DNA from: Gemmatimonadetes bacterium 13_1_20CM_4_69_16
Lineage (GTDB): Bacteria > Gemmatimonadota > Gemmatimonadetes > Gemmatimonadales > GWC2-71-9
Length of the DNA stretch: 44,195 bases
Direction: 5' to 3'
NCBI GenBank assembly: GCA_001919865.1
Contig: MNIR01000059.1
Span: 1-44,195 of the forward strand
A program made the position numbers and the translations under genes. Shown piece after piece: positions 7,876-15,622 of the stretch (positions are counted from its first letter, which is position 1; the number at the start of each line of letters is the position of its first letter). Below the pieces are notes generated by a model. The model ran no database searches, was not told where the DNA came from, and saw only the letters and a program-made list of their open reading frames with translations.

Positions 7876-9606
7876 ATGCAAAACCCCGACATCGCGCGGC
7901 TGTTCGACGAGGTAGCCGATCTCCTCGAGATCCAGGACGCCAACCCCTTCCGGGTGCGCGCCTATCGCAACGCCGCGCGCACCATCCGGGACTTCCCCGA
8001 GCCGATCGCGGAACTGGTGCGCGTGGGCACCAGGGATCTGACCGACATCCCCGGGATCGGCGAAGACCTGGCGGAGAAGATCACCGAGATCGTCACGACC
8101 GGCGAGCTGCCGCTGCGCAAGCAGCTCGCCGCCAAGCTCCCCGCGGGGCTGCTCGACCTGCTGCGCATCCCCGGCCTCGGGCCCAAGCGCGTGAAGCTGC
8201 TCCACAAGAAGCTCAAGGTGAAATCGGCCGCCGACCTCGCCGTCGCGCTCGACCAAGGCAGGGTCCAGAAGCTCAAGGGCTTCGGGCCCAAAATTGAAGA
8301 AAAGATGCGGGCGGGACTGGGCGCCGCCCAGCAGGGCGAGCGGCGCATGCTGCTGCACGAGGCGGAGACGCAGGCCAACGCCATCGTGGGCTACTTGCAG
8401 GCCGGCGGTGGGATCGCCGAGATCGCGGTGGCGGGCAGCTATCGGCGACGCCGCGAGACCATTGGGGACCTGGACATCCTCGTGACCTCGGGCTCGAGCC
8501 CCCAGGTGATGGACCGGTTCGCGGAGTACGGCGAGGTGGCGGAGGTGGTCTCGAAAGGCGACACCCGCGCCACCGTGAAACTGCGCGGCGGGCTGCAGGT
8601 GGACCTACGGGCGGTGGAGCCCGATGCCTATGGCGCGGCGCTCGTGTACTTCACCGGCTCCAAAGCGCACAACATCGAGCTCCGCAAGATCGCCCAGGAG
8701 CACAGCTACAAGCTGAACGAGTACGGTTTGTTCAAGGGCACGCGCCGTGTCGCCGGGAAGACCGAGCAGGAGATCTACGCCCTGCTCGGTCTCGATTGGA
8801 TACCGCCGGAGCTGCGCGAAGCCCGCGGCGAGATCACCTTGGCCCGCGAGCACCGGCTGCCGGCGCTCGTGACCGTGGACGACATCCGCGGCGACCTGCA
8901 GATGCACACGCACGCGACCGACGGCAAGGGAACAATCGACGAGATGGCTCACGCGGCGCGCGCCCTCCGCTACGAGTACATCGCCATCACCGATCACTCA
9001 AAGCGGGTCACGATGGCGCGCGGGCTGGACGCCAAGCGGCTGCGGGAACAGTGGAAGATCATCGACGAATGGAACGCACGCAGCCGCGGTTTCACGATTC
9101 TGAAGGGCGTGGAGCTCGATATCCTGGAAACCGGGAAGCTCGATCTTCCCGACGACGTCCTGGCCGAGGCGGACTACGTCGTGGCGACGATCCATTACGG
9201 CATCAATCAGACCGAGAAGCAGCTCACGCGCAGGCTCGTCGGGGCGGTCGAGCATCCCTGGATCGACGCGATCGGACACCCCACCGGACGGATCCTGGGC
9301 AAGCGCGAAGGCTATCCGCTCGACTTCGACACGCTCGCCCGGGCCGCGGCCGCCGCTGGATGTCTGCTCGAGCTCAACGGACACCCCGAGCGGATGGATC
9401 TACCGGACACACTCGCCGCGGCGGCGCAGCGGCACGGCGTCCGGTTCGTCCTCTCCACCGACAGCCACCAGCCGAACAACCTGTCCTTCATGAAGTACGC
9501 GGTGGACCTGGGGCGGCGGGCCGGCCTCGAGGCGAAGGACATAGTGAACACGCGCCCGCTGGCGGAGTTTCGCAAGGCGCTTAAGCGCGCGACACAAAGA
9601 CGGTAG
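7876..9606 (+). CDS. polX: DNA polymerase/3'-5' exonuclease PolX (family X polymerase with PHP domain)
   Basis: A 576-residue protein with the full bacterial PolX layout. An N-terminal helix-hairpin-helix region comes first (about 1-150; DIPGIGEDLAEKI at 57-69, RIPGLGPKRVKLL at 97-109). The family X palm follows, with AGSYRRRRETIGDLDIL (187-203) giving Asp198 and Asp200 and a third Asp in QVDLRAV (243). Then comes a C-terminal PHP domain (QMHTHATDG 342-350, ITDHS 371-375, and later ELNGHPER and DSH). Bacterial PolX fills short gaps in base-excision repair, and the PHP domain supplies Mn-dependent 3'-5' exonuclease and phosphodiesterase activity. The ATG at 7876 gives the usual start. The same frame is open far upstream but antisense to the receptor gene. 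The 3' end overlaps convergent rnhB by 26 bases. Confidence 0.95.
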   Translation: MQNPDIARLFDEVADLLEIQDANPFRVRAYRNAARTIRDFPEPIAELVRVGTRDLTDIPGIGEDLAEKITEIVTTGELPLRKQLAAKLPAGLLDLLRIPGLGPKRVKLLHKKLKVKSAADLAVALDQGRVQKLKGFGPKIEEKMRAGLGAAQQGERRMLLHEAETQANAIVGYLQAGGGIAEIAVAGSYRRRRETIGDLDILVTSGSSPQVMDRFAEYGEVAEVVSKGDTRATVKLRGGLQVDLRAVEPDAYGAALVYFTGSKAHNIELRKIAQEHSYKLNEYGLFKGTRRVAGKTEQEIYALLGLDWIPPELREARGEITLAREHRLPALVTVDDIRGDLQMHTHATDGKGTIDEMAHAARALRYEYIAITDHSKRVTMARGLDAKRLREQWKIIDEWNARSRGFTILKGVELDILETGKLDLPDDVLAEADYVVATIHYGINQTEKQLTRRLVGAVEHPWIDAIGHPTGRILGKREGYPLDFDTLARAAAAAGCLLELNGHPERMDLPDTLAAAAQRHGVRFVLSTDSHQPNNLSFMKYAVDLGRRAGLEAKDIVNTRPLAEFRKALKRATQRR

Positions 9607-10225
9607 ACAGCAGCAGCTGGATCACCGGCGCGAAGCTCTTCCGGTGATGGCAGGTGAAGCCGTAGTCCGCGAGTGCACTCAAGTGCTCCGGGGTGCCGTA
9701 CCCTTTGTTGCTGGCCCAGGCATACAACGGGTGGCGCACGGCGAGCAGCTCCATCAGGCGATCTCGCACGGTCTTCGCGATGACGGAGGCGGCGGCGATC
9801 GAATGGCAATGCGCGTCGCCGTCGATGATCGCTTCGTGCGGGCACCCGAGCTCGGGGGCGGGGAGGCCGTCGACGAGAACGAGGTCCGGCGCGCAGCCGA
9901 GCCGACCCAACGCCCGCCGCATGGCCAGGATGGAGGCGCGCCGGATGTTGAGCCGGTCGATCTCCCGCACGCTCGCGGCGCCCACGGCAACGGCGAGCGC
10001 CCGCGAGCGCACGATCCGCGCGAGCCGCGCGCGCTTACTGGGCGGGAGCAGCTTGGAATCGCGCAGGCCGCGGATCGGCTTGCAGAACGGTGGAAACACG
10101 ACGGCCGCGGCCACCACTGGACCGGCCAGGGGGCCGCGGCCTGCCTCGTCGAGGCCGGCGACAAGCCCACCCCCCGCACGCCAGAGCGTCAGTTCGCGCT
10201 CGAGCGAGGGGCGGGGTCCTCTCAC
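9581..10225 (-). CDS. rnhB: Ribonuclease HII
   Basis: A 214-residue RNase HII, which cuts RNA in RNA-DNA hybrids and single ribonucleotides in [18 protein letters not shown] carries the first catalytic Asp-Glu pair, then [18 protein letters not shown] with a catalytic Asp, and [17 protein letters not shown] with the family's ASVIAK and Asp. Start: the GTG at 10225 overlaps the rplS stop as GTGA, giving a leader of about 20 residues before the catalytic motif. The frame is open upstream, but only as antisense shadow of rplS. It is the last gene of the rpsP-rimM-trmD-rplS-rnhB run, the common bacterial order. It overlaps convergent polX by 26 bases. Confidence 0.95.
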   Translation of the reverse strand: MRGPRPSLERELTLWRAGGGLVAGLDEAGRGPLAGPVVAAAVVFPPFCKPIRGLRDSKLLPPSKRARLARIVRSRALAVAVGAASVREIDRLNIRRASILAMRRALGRLGCAPDLVLVDGLPAPELGCPHEAIIDGDAHCHSIAAASVIAKTVRDRLMELLAVRHPLYAWASNKGYGTPEHLSALADYGFTCHHRKSFAPVIQLLLSTVFVSRA

Positions 10226-10599
10226 GCCTGCTGCGGCTCCGTTCCGGGGACGATGACGCCGCGCTTCTCGCGAATGCGCGCTGCCTTGCCGGCGAGCCGG
10301 CGCAGGAAGTACAACTTGGCGCGCCGCACGCGTCCCTTGCGGACCAGCTCGATCGCCGCGATCGCGGGGGAGTGCAGCGGGAAGATCCGTTCCACCCCCA
10401 CACCCGCCGAGATCTTGCGCACCGTGAACGTTGCGTTGATCCCCGCGCCGCGGCGGCCGATGCACACGCCCTCGAATGCCTGCAGGCGCTCCTTGTCGCC
10501 TTCGCGCACGCGCACCATCACGCGCACCGTGTCGCCGGGGTCGAAGGCGGGGAGGTTGGTCTTGAGGCCTTCCCGTTCGACCGCTCTCAGACGCTGCAT
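10222..10599 (-). CDS. rplS: 50S ribosomal protein L19
   Basis: A 125-residue L19, located at the 30S-50S interface. The family core is clear: [22 protein letters not shown], then [36 protein letters not shown], and the basic tail [23 protein letters not shown] short extension ([16 protein letters not shown]) follows the usual end. ATG at 10599 lies four bases after the trmD stop. Its TGA overlaps the rnhB GTG. Confidence 0.97.
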   Translation of the reverse strand: MQRLRAVEREGLKTNLPAFDPGDTVRVMVRVREGDKERLQAFEGVCIGRRGAGINATFTVRKISAGVGVERIFPLHSPAIAAIELVRKGRVRRAKLYFLRRLAGKAARIREKRGVIVPGTEPQQA

Positions 10600-10603
10600 A
10601 CGC

Positions 10604-11290
10604 TTACCCTCTATCCTCGTGTCGGGCCCACAGATCGGGCCGCCGTTCGCGCGTCAGTCGCTCGGCTTCCGCCGCCCGCCACGCCGCGATGCGCTCGTGA
10701 TCGCCGCTCAACAATACCGCCGGCACATCCATTCCGCGATAGCTCGGCGGCCGCGTGTAGCTCGGCGGGCTCAGCAAGCCGTCGTAATGCGAGTCCGTCG
10801 CCGCCGACTCGTGGTCGCCTAACGCCCCGGGGAGCAGCCGCACCACCGCGTCGATCACGCACAGCGCGGCAGGCTCGCCGCCCGACAGCACGAAATCGCC
10901 GATCGACAGCTCCTCCGCCCCCAGCCCGTCCGCCACCCGCTGGTCCACGTCCTTGTAGTGGCCGCACAACAGCGTCAGCTCGCGCCCCAGGGAGAAGCGC
11001 ACCGCGTCGTCGTGCGTGAACCACCGCCCTCGCGCCGACAGGAGCACGAGCGGCGGGCCGGCGTGCAGGTCCTCCACCGCCTCGAAGAAGGGCTCCGGCT
11101 TGAGCACCATCCCGGCGCCGCCGCCGTACGGGGAGTCGTCCACGGTCTTGTGACGGTCGTGGGTGTACGCGCGTAACGGCACCACGCGATACCGCACCAG
11201 CCCTTGCTCCGCGGCACGGCCCAGGATGCTGGCCTGCAGCGCCGCCTGAAACATCTCGGGGAAGAGCGTCACGACGTTAAGCGTCAGCAT
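10604..11290 (-). CDS. trmD: tRNA (guanine-N1-)-methyltransferase
   Basis: A 228-residue TrmD, which makes m1G37 in tRNAs with G at position 36 and so prevents +1 frameshifting. The knotted SAM-binding core is visible: [10 protein letters not shown] at the start, [33 protein letters not shown], and [27 protein letters not shown]. The C-terminal [27 protein letters not shown] is standard for the family. Length is slightly short at the C-terminus but complete. The ATG at 11290 lies inside the last codons of rimM (14-base overlap), so the two are translationally coupled. Confidence 0.97.
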   Translation of the reverse strand: MLTLNVVTLFPEMFQAALQASILGRAAEQGLVRYRVVPLRAYTHDRHKTVDDSPYGGGAGMVLKPEPFFEAVEDLHAGPPLVLLSARGRWFTHDDAVRFSLGRELTLLCGHYKDVDQRVADGLGAEELSIGDFVLSGGEPAALCVIDAVVRLLPGALGDHESAATDSHYDGLLSPPSYTRPPSYRGMDVPAVLLSGDHERIAAWRAAEAERLTRERRPDLWARHEDRG

Positions 11291-11549
11291 CGACCTCTTC
11301 CACGGCGACGAAGTGGTCCCGCCACGGCTCCACTGCGGCGCGCGACGTGACGCCCACGAACCCGAGCAGCCACTCGCGGTGGTAGGCGCGCCGCCGCGCC
11401 ACGACCAGGGGCCCCGCGATGACCCGGCGCGCCTCGTCCACCACGAAGAGCCGGGCCTTGGGCACGAACACCGCGCCCGGATTCTCCACCAGGGGGAACA
11501 CCGACACTTCCCCCTGCTGCCCGTGCGGCTTGCGCAGTCGCCCGACTAA
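11277..11549 (-). CDS. rimM: Truncated ribosome maturation factor RimM (N-terminal domain only; start unresolved)
   Basis: RimM helps mature the 30S head, and full-length members have an N-terminal RimM domain plus a C-terminal PRC-barrel (about 170 residues). Here only about 90 residues are present: LVGRLRKPHGQQGEVSVFPL, then ARLFVVDEARRVIAGPL, AYHREWLLGFVGVTSRAAVEPWRDHFV, then a stop overlapping trmD. The PRC-barrel is absent. The conserved KPHG motif (11531-11520) lies upstream of the first canonical start in this frame (GTG at 11507). No ATG, GTG or TTG occurs between that GTG and an in-frame stop inside rpsP. CTG at 11537 is the nearest near-cognate start. Coordinates give the homology extent, not a proven start. 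The gene may be reduced but working, decayed, or affected by sequence error. Identity is secure from motif and operon position. Confidence 0.75.
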   Translation of the reverse strand, partial: LVGRLRKPHGQQGEVSVFPLVENPGAVFVPKARLFVVDEARRVIAGPLVVARRRAYHREWLLGFVGVTSRAAVEPWRDHFVAVEEVDADA

Positions 11550-11803
11550 GCGGGTCGTTTCCCCAGGACTCCGGCCTTCTTGAAGAGCGAGCGGACCGTG
11601 TCGGTCGGCAGCGCTCCCTTGTCGAGCCAGCTCCGTGCCTGCTCCGCGTCCACTTGGATCACGGCCGGATTGGTGCGGGGGTTATAGTGACCGATGGTCG
11701 CCACGAAGCGCCCGTCGCGAGGGGATCGTTGGTCGGCGATGACGATCCGGAAGTAGCTCTGCCCCCTCCGTCCCACGCGCCGCAGCCGAATGCGAGTTGC
11801 CAT
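11546..11803 (-). CDS. rpsP: 30S ribosomal protein S16
   Basis: An 85-residue S16, an early 30S assembly protein. The N-terminal motif RIRLRRVGRRGQSYFRIVIADQ is diagnostic, followed by SPRDGRFVATIGHYNPRTNP and a C-terminal half with ARSWLDKGALPTDTVRSLFKKAGVL. ATG at 11803 lies four bases after the ffh stop, and its TAG overlaps the rimM reading frame. Gene order ffh-rpsP-rimM-trmD-rplS is classical. Confidence 0.97.
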   Translation of the reverse strand: MATRIRLRRVGRRGQSYFRIVIADQRSPRDGRFVATIGHYNPRTNPAVIQVDAEQARSWLDKGALPTDTVRSLFKKAGVLGKRPA

Positions 11804-11807
11804 ACGC

Positions 11808-13142
11808 TCAGATCCTTTTGAGTAGCTGCTTCATCTGCTGGAACTGCTGCAACAGTCGATTGACTTCCTGGACCGGCCTGCCCGCGCCCTTCGCGATCCG
11901 CTGTCGCCGCGACCCGTTGAGAATCGACGGCTCGGCTCGCTCGGCGGGCGTCATCGATAACACGATCGCCTCGACATGCTTGAGACGCTGGTCGTCGGCG
12001 CGTACGGCCTTCAATGCCTTCGCGTTCACGCCCGGCAGAAGTGAGAGCACCTGCTTGAGCGGCCCCATCGCCTGCATCTGCTTCAGCGCGACGAGAAAAT
12101 CCGCCAGGTCCATCCCCTTTTTCGATCGGACTTTGCGTTCGAGCCGCTGCGCCGCCTCCGCATCCACGGCGCCCGCCGCCTTCTCGACCAGCGCCACCAC
12201 GTCGCCTTGCCCGAGGATCCGGCCCGCCATGCGCGCCGGGTCGAACGGCTCCAGCGCATCCGGCTTCTCCCCCACTCCGACGTACTTGATTGGCACGCCG
12301 GTCACCCCGTGAATCGAGAGCGCGGCCCCACCGCGGGCGTCGCCGTCCAGCTTCGTCAGAATCACGCCCGTGAGCCGCACCGCCTCATGGAACCCGCGCG
12401 CGATCCGCACCGCGTCCTGCCCGGTCATCCCATCCGCGACGAGCAGCACCTCGCGTGGCTCGACCGCCGCCCGGAGCCCGCGTAGCTCGTCCATCATCTC
12501 GACATCGATCTGTAACCGACCCGCCGTGTCGACGATGACCGTCCGGCAGCGGGCCTGGTCGGCAGCCTTCAGAGCGTCGCGCACGAGCTCGACCGCCCCG
12601 CCCGGGGATTGTAGGGGCGCAGCATGCTGCGCCGCTATACCGCCTGGTCCATGGTCCGCCGCCCCAAACACGGGCACACCCACCTGCACGGCGAGTTGCC
12701 GGAGCTGTTCGCCGGCCGCCGGCCGATCCACGTCCGCCGCGACGACGCACGGAGCTTTTTGCTCGAGCTTGAGCCGACGAGCCAGTTTCGCGGCGGTGGT
12801 CGTCTTGCCCGAGCCCTGCAGGCCCACCAGCAGGATCACCGTGGGGCCGACCGACGCGAAGTCGAGGCCCTGTCGCGTGCCGCCCAGCAGGGCGACGATC
12901 TCGTCACGGACCAGCTTCACCACTTGCTGGCCGGGGCTCACCGACTTGAGCTGCAGCGCGCCGACCGCCCGCTCGCGCACGCGCTCGACGAAGCCCCGCG
13001 TCACCTCGAAGCTCACATCCGCCTCGAGCAAGTGACGGCGGATCTCGCGCAACGCCTCGGTCACATCGCCTTCCGACAGCACGCCCCGTCCCGTGAGGCG
13101 CTTCAGGACGGCGGTGATCTGCTCGGAGAGCGCCGTAAACAT
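11808..13142 (-). CDS. ffh: Signal recognition particle GTPase Ffh, with a REP-encoded insertion in the G domain
   Basis: A 444-residue SRP54/Ffh that binds SRP RNA and signal sequences and docks with FtsY. An N-domain (1-95) precedes the G-domain: GLQGSGKTTTAAKLA (107-121), DVDRPAAGEQL (137-147, where DTYRPAA is usual), DTAGRL (205-210), TKLDGDARGG. The Met-rich M-domain follows, ending SILNGSRRQRIAKGAGRPVQEVNRLL. Between VPVFGA (156-161) and AVELVRDALKA (183-193) lies an extra stretch of about 18 residues including AAQHAAPLQS. It is encoded by the REP palindrome at 12612-12637 and is absent from the usual family alignment. The frame is intact, so a working protein with an added surface loop is expected. 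ATG at 13142 gives the normal N-terminus. Confidence 0.95.
   Translation of the reverse strand: MFTALSEQITAVLKRLTGRGVLSEGDVTEALREIRRHLLEADVSFEVTRGFVERVRERAVGALQLKSVSPGQQVVKLVRDEIVALLGGTRQGLDFASVGPTVILLVGLQGSGKTTTAAKLARRLKLEQKAPCVVAADVDRPAAGEQLRQLAVQVGVPVFGAADHGPGGIAAQHAAPLQSPGGAVELVRDALKAADQARCRTVIVDTAGRLQIDVEMMDELRGLRAAVEPREVLLVADGMTGQDAVRIARGFHEAVRLTGVILTKLDGDARGGAALSIHGVTGVPIKYVGVGEKPDALEPFDPARMAGRILGQGDVVALVEKAAGAVDAEAAQRLERKVRSKKGMDLADFLVALKQMQAMGPLKQVLSLLPGVNAKALKAVRADDQRLKHVEAIVLSMTPAERAEPSILNGSRRQRIAKGAGRPVQEVNRLLQQFQQMKQLLKRI
12612..12637. repeat. REP-type palindrome inside ffh
   Basis: The 18-bp core GGCGCAGCATGCTGCGCC (12616-12633) is a perfect palindrome. It extends to 12612-12637 with one mismatch. 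The same core lies within the 28-bp perfect palindrome at 19286-19313 in the RAYT gene. Here it sits in frame in the ffh G-domain and is read as AAQHAAPL. Confidence 0.9.
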
Positions 13143-13194
13143 AAGCCTACGAAACTACTTAGCGAGTTGGCGGAATCAAAGGGGGGAGCCGGTC

Positions 13195-14424
13195 TCAGGG
13201 GCTGCGCACGATTCTGACCCCCGGGAGCCGAAGCCATCCGCGCCATCCGACCGGCGCGTCCACCAGCCGCACGACCGGGCAGCCATCCACAGTCAGCGAC
13301 TTGATTTCCCACCGTCTGCCCGCCGCGCCACCCGACCGCCGCCTGGCCCACGCTCGCTCCAGCCCGTTCGCGAACCGCGCCGCCGCGGCGGAGTTGTCCC
13401 ACGCGGAGTACCACACGAGAGCGTCCAACGCCGGCCCGAGGAGCCGGTAACGGTCGCCGCCCCAGCCCCCAGCGAGCCACGCGGCCTGCTCCTCGGTGCT
13501 GTCGTCGAGCAACTCGGCAAACAACAGCCGGATCTCGTATTCGCCGAGGTCGTCCTCGTAGCGCACCGTATCAGGCGAGGGAGCGACGAACGCGAGTCGC
13601 AGCGGGGCATCGCCCGCCGCGTAGCGGTCGGGATGGAGAATTTGCTCGGTCGAAACGGGCATCGCCGCACCGTAGGGCTGCCGCCTAGGATGCGTCATGC
13701 CGTACCAGCGCACGAAGTCGGCACCGGCCAGATACGGGAAGATCAACGTCTCGCGCAGCCAGCGAGGCGCGTGCGCGAAGGCGGGCATGCGGCGCTGCTG
13801 CGCCATCGTGGCCTGGCGCGCCTCCCAGAAGCTGGGGAGATCCTCCACGCGTTGCTCGGGCATCATCACGAGCGTCTGCACGAGCGTGGCCTGGCCCTCG
13901 AGCACGGCTTGCGCCGCACCCCGGCGGTCGTTCTCGTGCTTCACGTCGAGGATGGAATCGAGGTTCAGGTACTGCCCCTGGAGTGCGTGCACGAGCTCGT
14001 GCGTGACGCTGGTCCGGACAAGAAACGAGTCGATGTCCGTCGGGACGTACAGGGTGTTCGAGTCGGGATCGAAGTAACCGCCGATCTGTTCCGTGAGGAC
14101 GTCCGCGAAGGACTCTCGCAGGTCGATCGAATCCGGGAGAAACCCGAAGCGGCGCAGGGCCGCCTGCAGCCCGGCGAGTTCCTCCGGTGGGAGATCCTCG
14201 TCGAACTTGTGGACGATGTAGTCGCGCACCTGATTGCGGCTGCGGGGCGCGACTGCCGGATCGCGTTTGAATTTGAGCCCGGTCACCTGCTCGAGGGCCG
14301 GCATCCGCTGGTGCACCAGCGCCCGCAGCGCGCTCTCGCGCTGCACTGCCTCGGCCCGGTCGCGACACCCCAGGGCAGCGCCGGCGGCGGCGAGCACGGC
14401 GCCGGCGCCCCGGAGCCGCCTCAT
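13195..14424 (-). CDS. Putative zinc metallopeptidase lipoprotein (HExxH)
   Basis: A 409-residue protein not assignable to a named family with confidence. The N-terminus MRRLRGAGAVLAAAGAALGC is a lipoprotein signal with AALGC at the lipobox (Cys20). THELVHALQGQY contains HELVH (142-146), the HExxH zinc motif. VLEGQATLVQ (Glu176) is a good candidate for the third ligand, as in gluzincin-like peptidases. The rest is alpha-helical, with WLRETLIFPYLAGADFVRWYG. It probably acts at the periplasmic face of a membrane. I chose the ATG at 14424 because it overlaps the stop of the Clp-like gene as ATGA, so the pair is translationally coupled. Another ATG three codons upstream is possible. ffh begins 52 bases downstream. 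Confidence 0.7.
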   Translation of the reverse strand: MRRLRGAGAVLAAAGAALGCRDRAEAVQRESALRALVHQRMPALEQVTGLKFKRDPAVAPRSRNQVRDYIVHKFDEDLPPEELAGLQAALRRFGFLPDSIDLRESFADVLTEQIGGYFDPDSNTLYVPTDIDSFLVRTSVTHELVHALQGQYLNLDSILDVKHENDRRGAAQAVLEGQATLVQTLVMMPEQRVEDLPSFWEARQATMAQQRRMPAFAHAPRWLRETLIFPYLAGADFVRWYGMTHPRRQPYGAAMPVSTEQILHPDRYAAGDAPLRLAFVAPSPDTVRYEDDLGEYEIRLLFAELLDDSTEEQAAWLAGGWGGDRYRLLGPALDALVWYSAWDNSAAAARFANGLERAWARRRSGGAAGRRWEIKSLTVDGCPVVRLVDAPVGWRGWLRLPGVRIVRSP

Positions 14425-15617
14425 GCCTGCCACTCGATGCTCTTCCCGACCGACGCCCCAACGACGCGGGCGACGTCCTGACCTCGGACCACCAACCCCT
14501 GGTGCTCCAGCTCACGCCGCAGCAGCTCGTCGAGCTCGGCACGCCGATCGGCCAAAGTCGGTGGAGGACGGTGGAGGGTCGTGGAGGTTGGTGGAGGTTC
14601 ACCGGCGCTCCCACCTCGACCACTTCCACTACCTCCACCATCCTTCACCGTCCCTCCACGTCCTTCCCCGCCCAGCATCTTCTCGATCTCCGCGCCGATC
14701 CGCTCGAGCATCGGGAAGATCTCCGCCACGAGGTCCTCGCGGGGCTCCGCGGCCGGCGTCTCGTGCGTGAGTCCGCGCCGGATCATCGCATCCACCTTGC
14801 GCCGCTCGCGGATGAGGCGGTCGAGCTCGGGAGACACCTTCGCCGCGGCTTGCGCGTGGGCGCACGATTCATCGAGCACGTCGATCGCCTTGTCGGGTCG
14901 GGCGCGCTCCGGGACGAAGCGGTCGGTGAGCACGATCGCGGCCTTGAGGGCGTCGTCCGTGATCGCGACGGCGTGGTGCCGCTCGAGGCGCGCGCGCCGC
15001 GCCACCAGAACCTCCCACGTCTGGATCGCGTCCAGCTCCTCGACCACCACCGGCTGGAACCGTCGCTCCAGCGCCGGGTCGCCCCGGATCCACTTGTCGT
15101 ATTCGCCGCCCGTGGTGGCGCCGATGATGCGGATGTCGCCGCGCACCAGCGCGGGCTTCAGCATGTTGGCCGCGTCCATCGCGGCGCCGAGCGCCGTGCC
15201 TTGGCCGATGAGGTTGTGCAGCTCGTCGACGAACAGGATCAGATCGGGATCTGCGGACAGCTCGCGCACCAGCTTACGGATCCGCTCTTCGTATTGGCCG
15301 CGGAATGCCGTTCCCGCCAGCAGGGCGACGTGGTCCAGGGCCACGAGGCGCGCGTCCTTGAGGGCGGGGGGCACGTCCCCCGCCGCGATGCGCTGCGCCA
15401 ACCCCTCGACGATGGCGGTCTTCCCCACGCCCGCCTTGCCGATCAGCGCGGGGTTGTTCTTGCTGTGGCGGAGCAGGATGTCGACCGCGCGGGAGATCTC
15501 CGCGTCGCGGCAGCGCACCGGCTCCAAGTCCCCGCGCCGTGCCTGGGCCGTGAGGTCCACCCCCACGCGCTCGAGCACCGCACCCGAGTCAAACAGCCCC
15601 TCGAACGGATCGCCCAC
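14421..15617 (-). CDS. Clp-like AAA+ ATPase with only the D1 module
   Basis: A 398-residue protein matching ClpA/ClpB/ClpC domain D1 only. It begins at the linker before D1 (VDLTAQARRGDLEPVRCRDAE) with no Clp N-domain. GKAGVGKT (60-67) is Walker A, with Lys in place of the usual Glu at its second position. LILFVDE (126-132) is Walker B, GATTGGEY (167-173) is sensor 1, and PALERRF (181-187) gives arginine fingers. The D1 small domain follows (RPDKAIDVLDESCAHA). The chain ends after a LVVRGQDVARVVGASVGKSI segment that resembles the D1-D2 boundary, so D2 and any ClpP-binding loop are missing. Residues about 319-354 are a Gly/Pro-rich low-complexity insert encoded by a dispersed DNA repeat. GTG at 15617 follows pilD by five bases. 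It is coupled to a metallopeptidase, so it may unfold that enzyme's substrates (inference). Confidence 0.75.
   Translation of the reverse strand: MGDPFEGLFDSGAVLERVGVDLTAQARRGDLEPVRCRDAEISRAVDILLRHSKNNPALIGKAGVGKTAIVEGLAQRIAAGDVPPALKDARLVALDHVALLAGTAFRGQYEERIRKLVRELSADPDLILFVDELHNLIGQGTALGAAMDAANMLKPALVRGDIRIIGATTGGEYDKWIRGDPALERRFQPVVVEELDAIQTWEVLVARRARLERHHAVAITDDALKAAIVLTDRFVPERARPDKAIDVLDESCAHAQAAAKVSPELDRLIRERRKVDAMIRRGLTHETPAAEPREDLVAEIFPMLERIGAEIEKMLGGEGRGGTVKDGGGSGSGRGGSAGEPPPTSTTLHRPPPTLADRRAELDELLRRELEHQGLVVRGQDVARVVGASVGKSIEWQA
14561..14662. repeat. GGTGGAGG hairpin repeat, copy 2, inside the Clp-like gene
   Basis: The segment holds repeated GTGGAGG blocks at 14561-14598 and complementary CCTCCAC blocks at about 14631-14657. 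The 18-base string TGGAGGTTGGTGGAGGTT is shared with the intergenic hairpin at 4588-4630, and both also carry an ACGGTGAAGG-type block (here on the minus strand near 14650). It is read in frame as a Gly-, then Pro/Thr-rich linker in the ATPase. Two copies with different genetic context indicate a dispersed palindromic repeat. Confidence 0.7.
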
Positions 15618-15622
15618 TCAGG

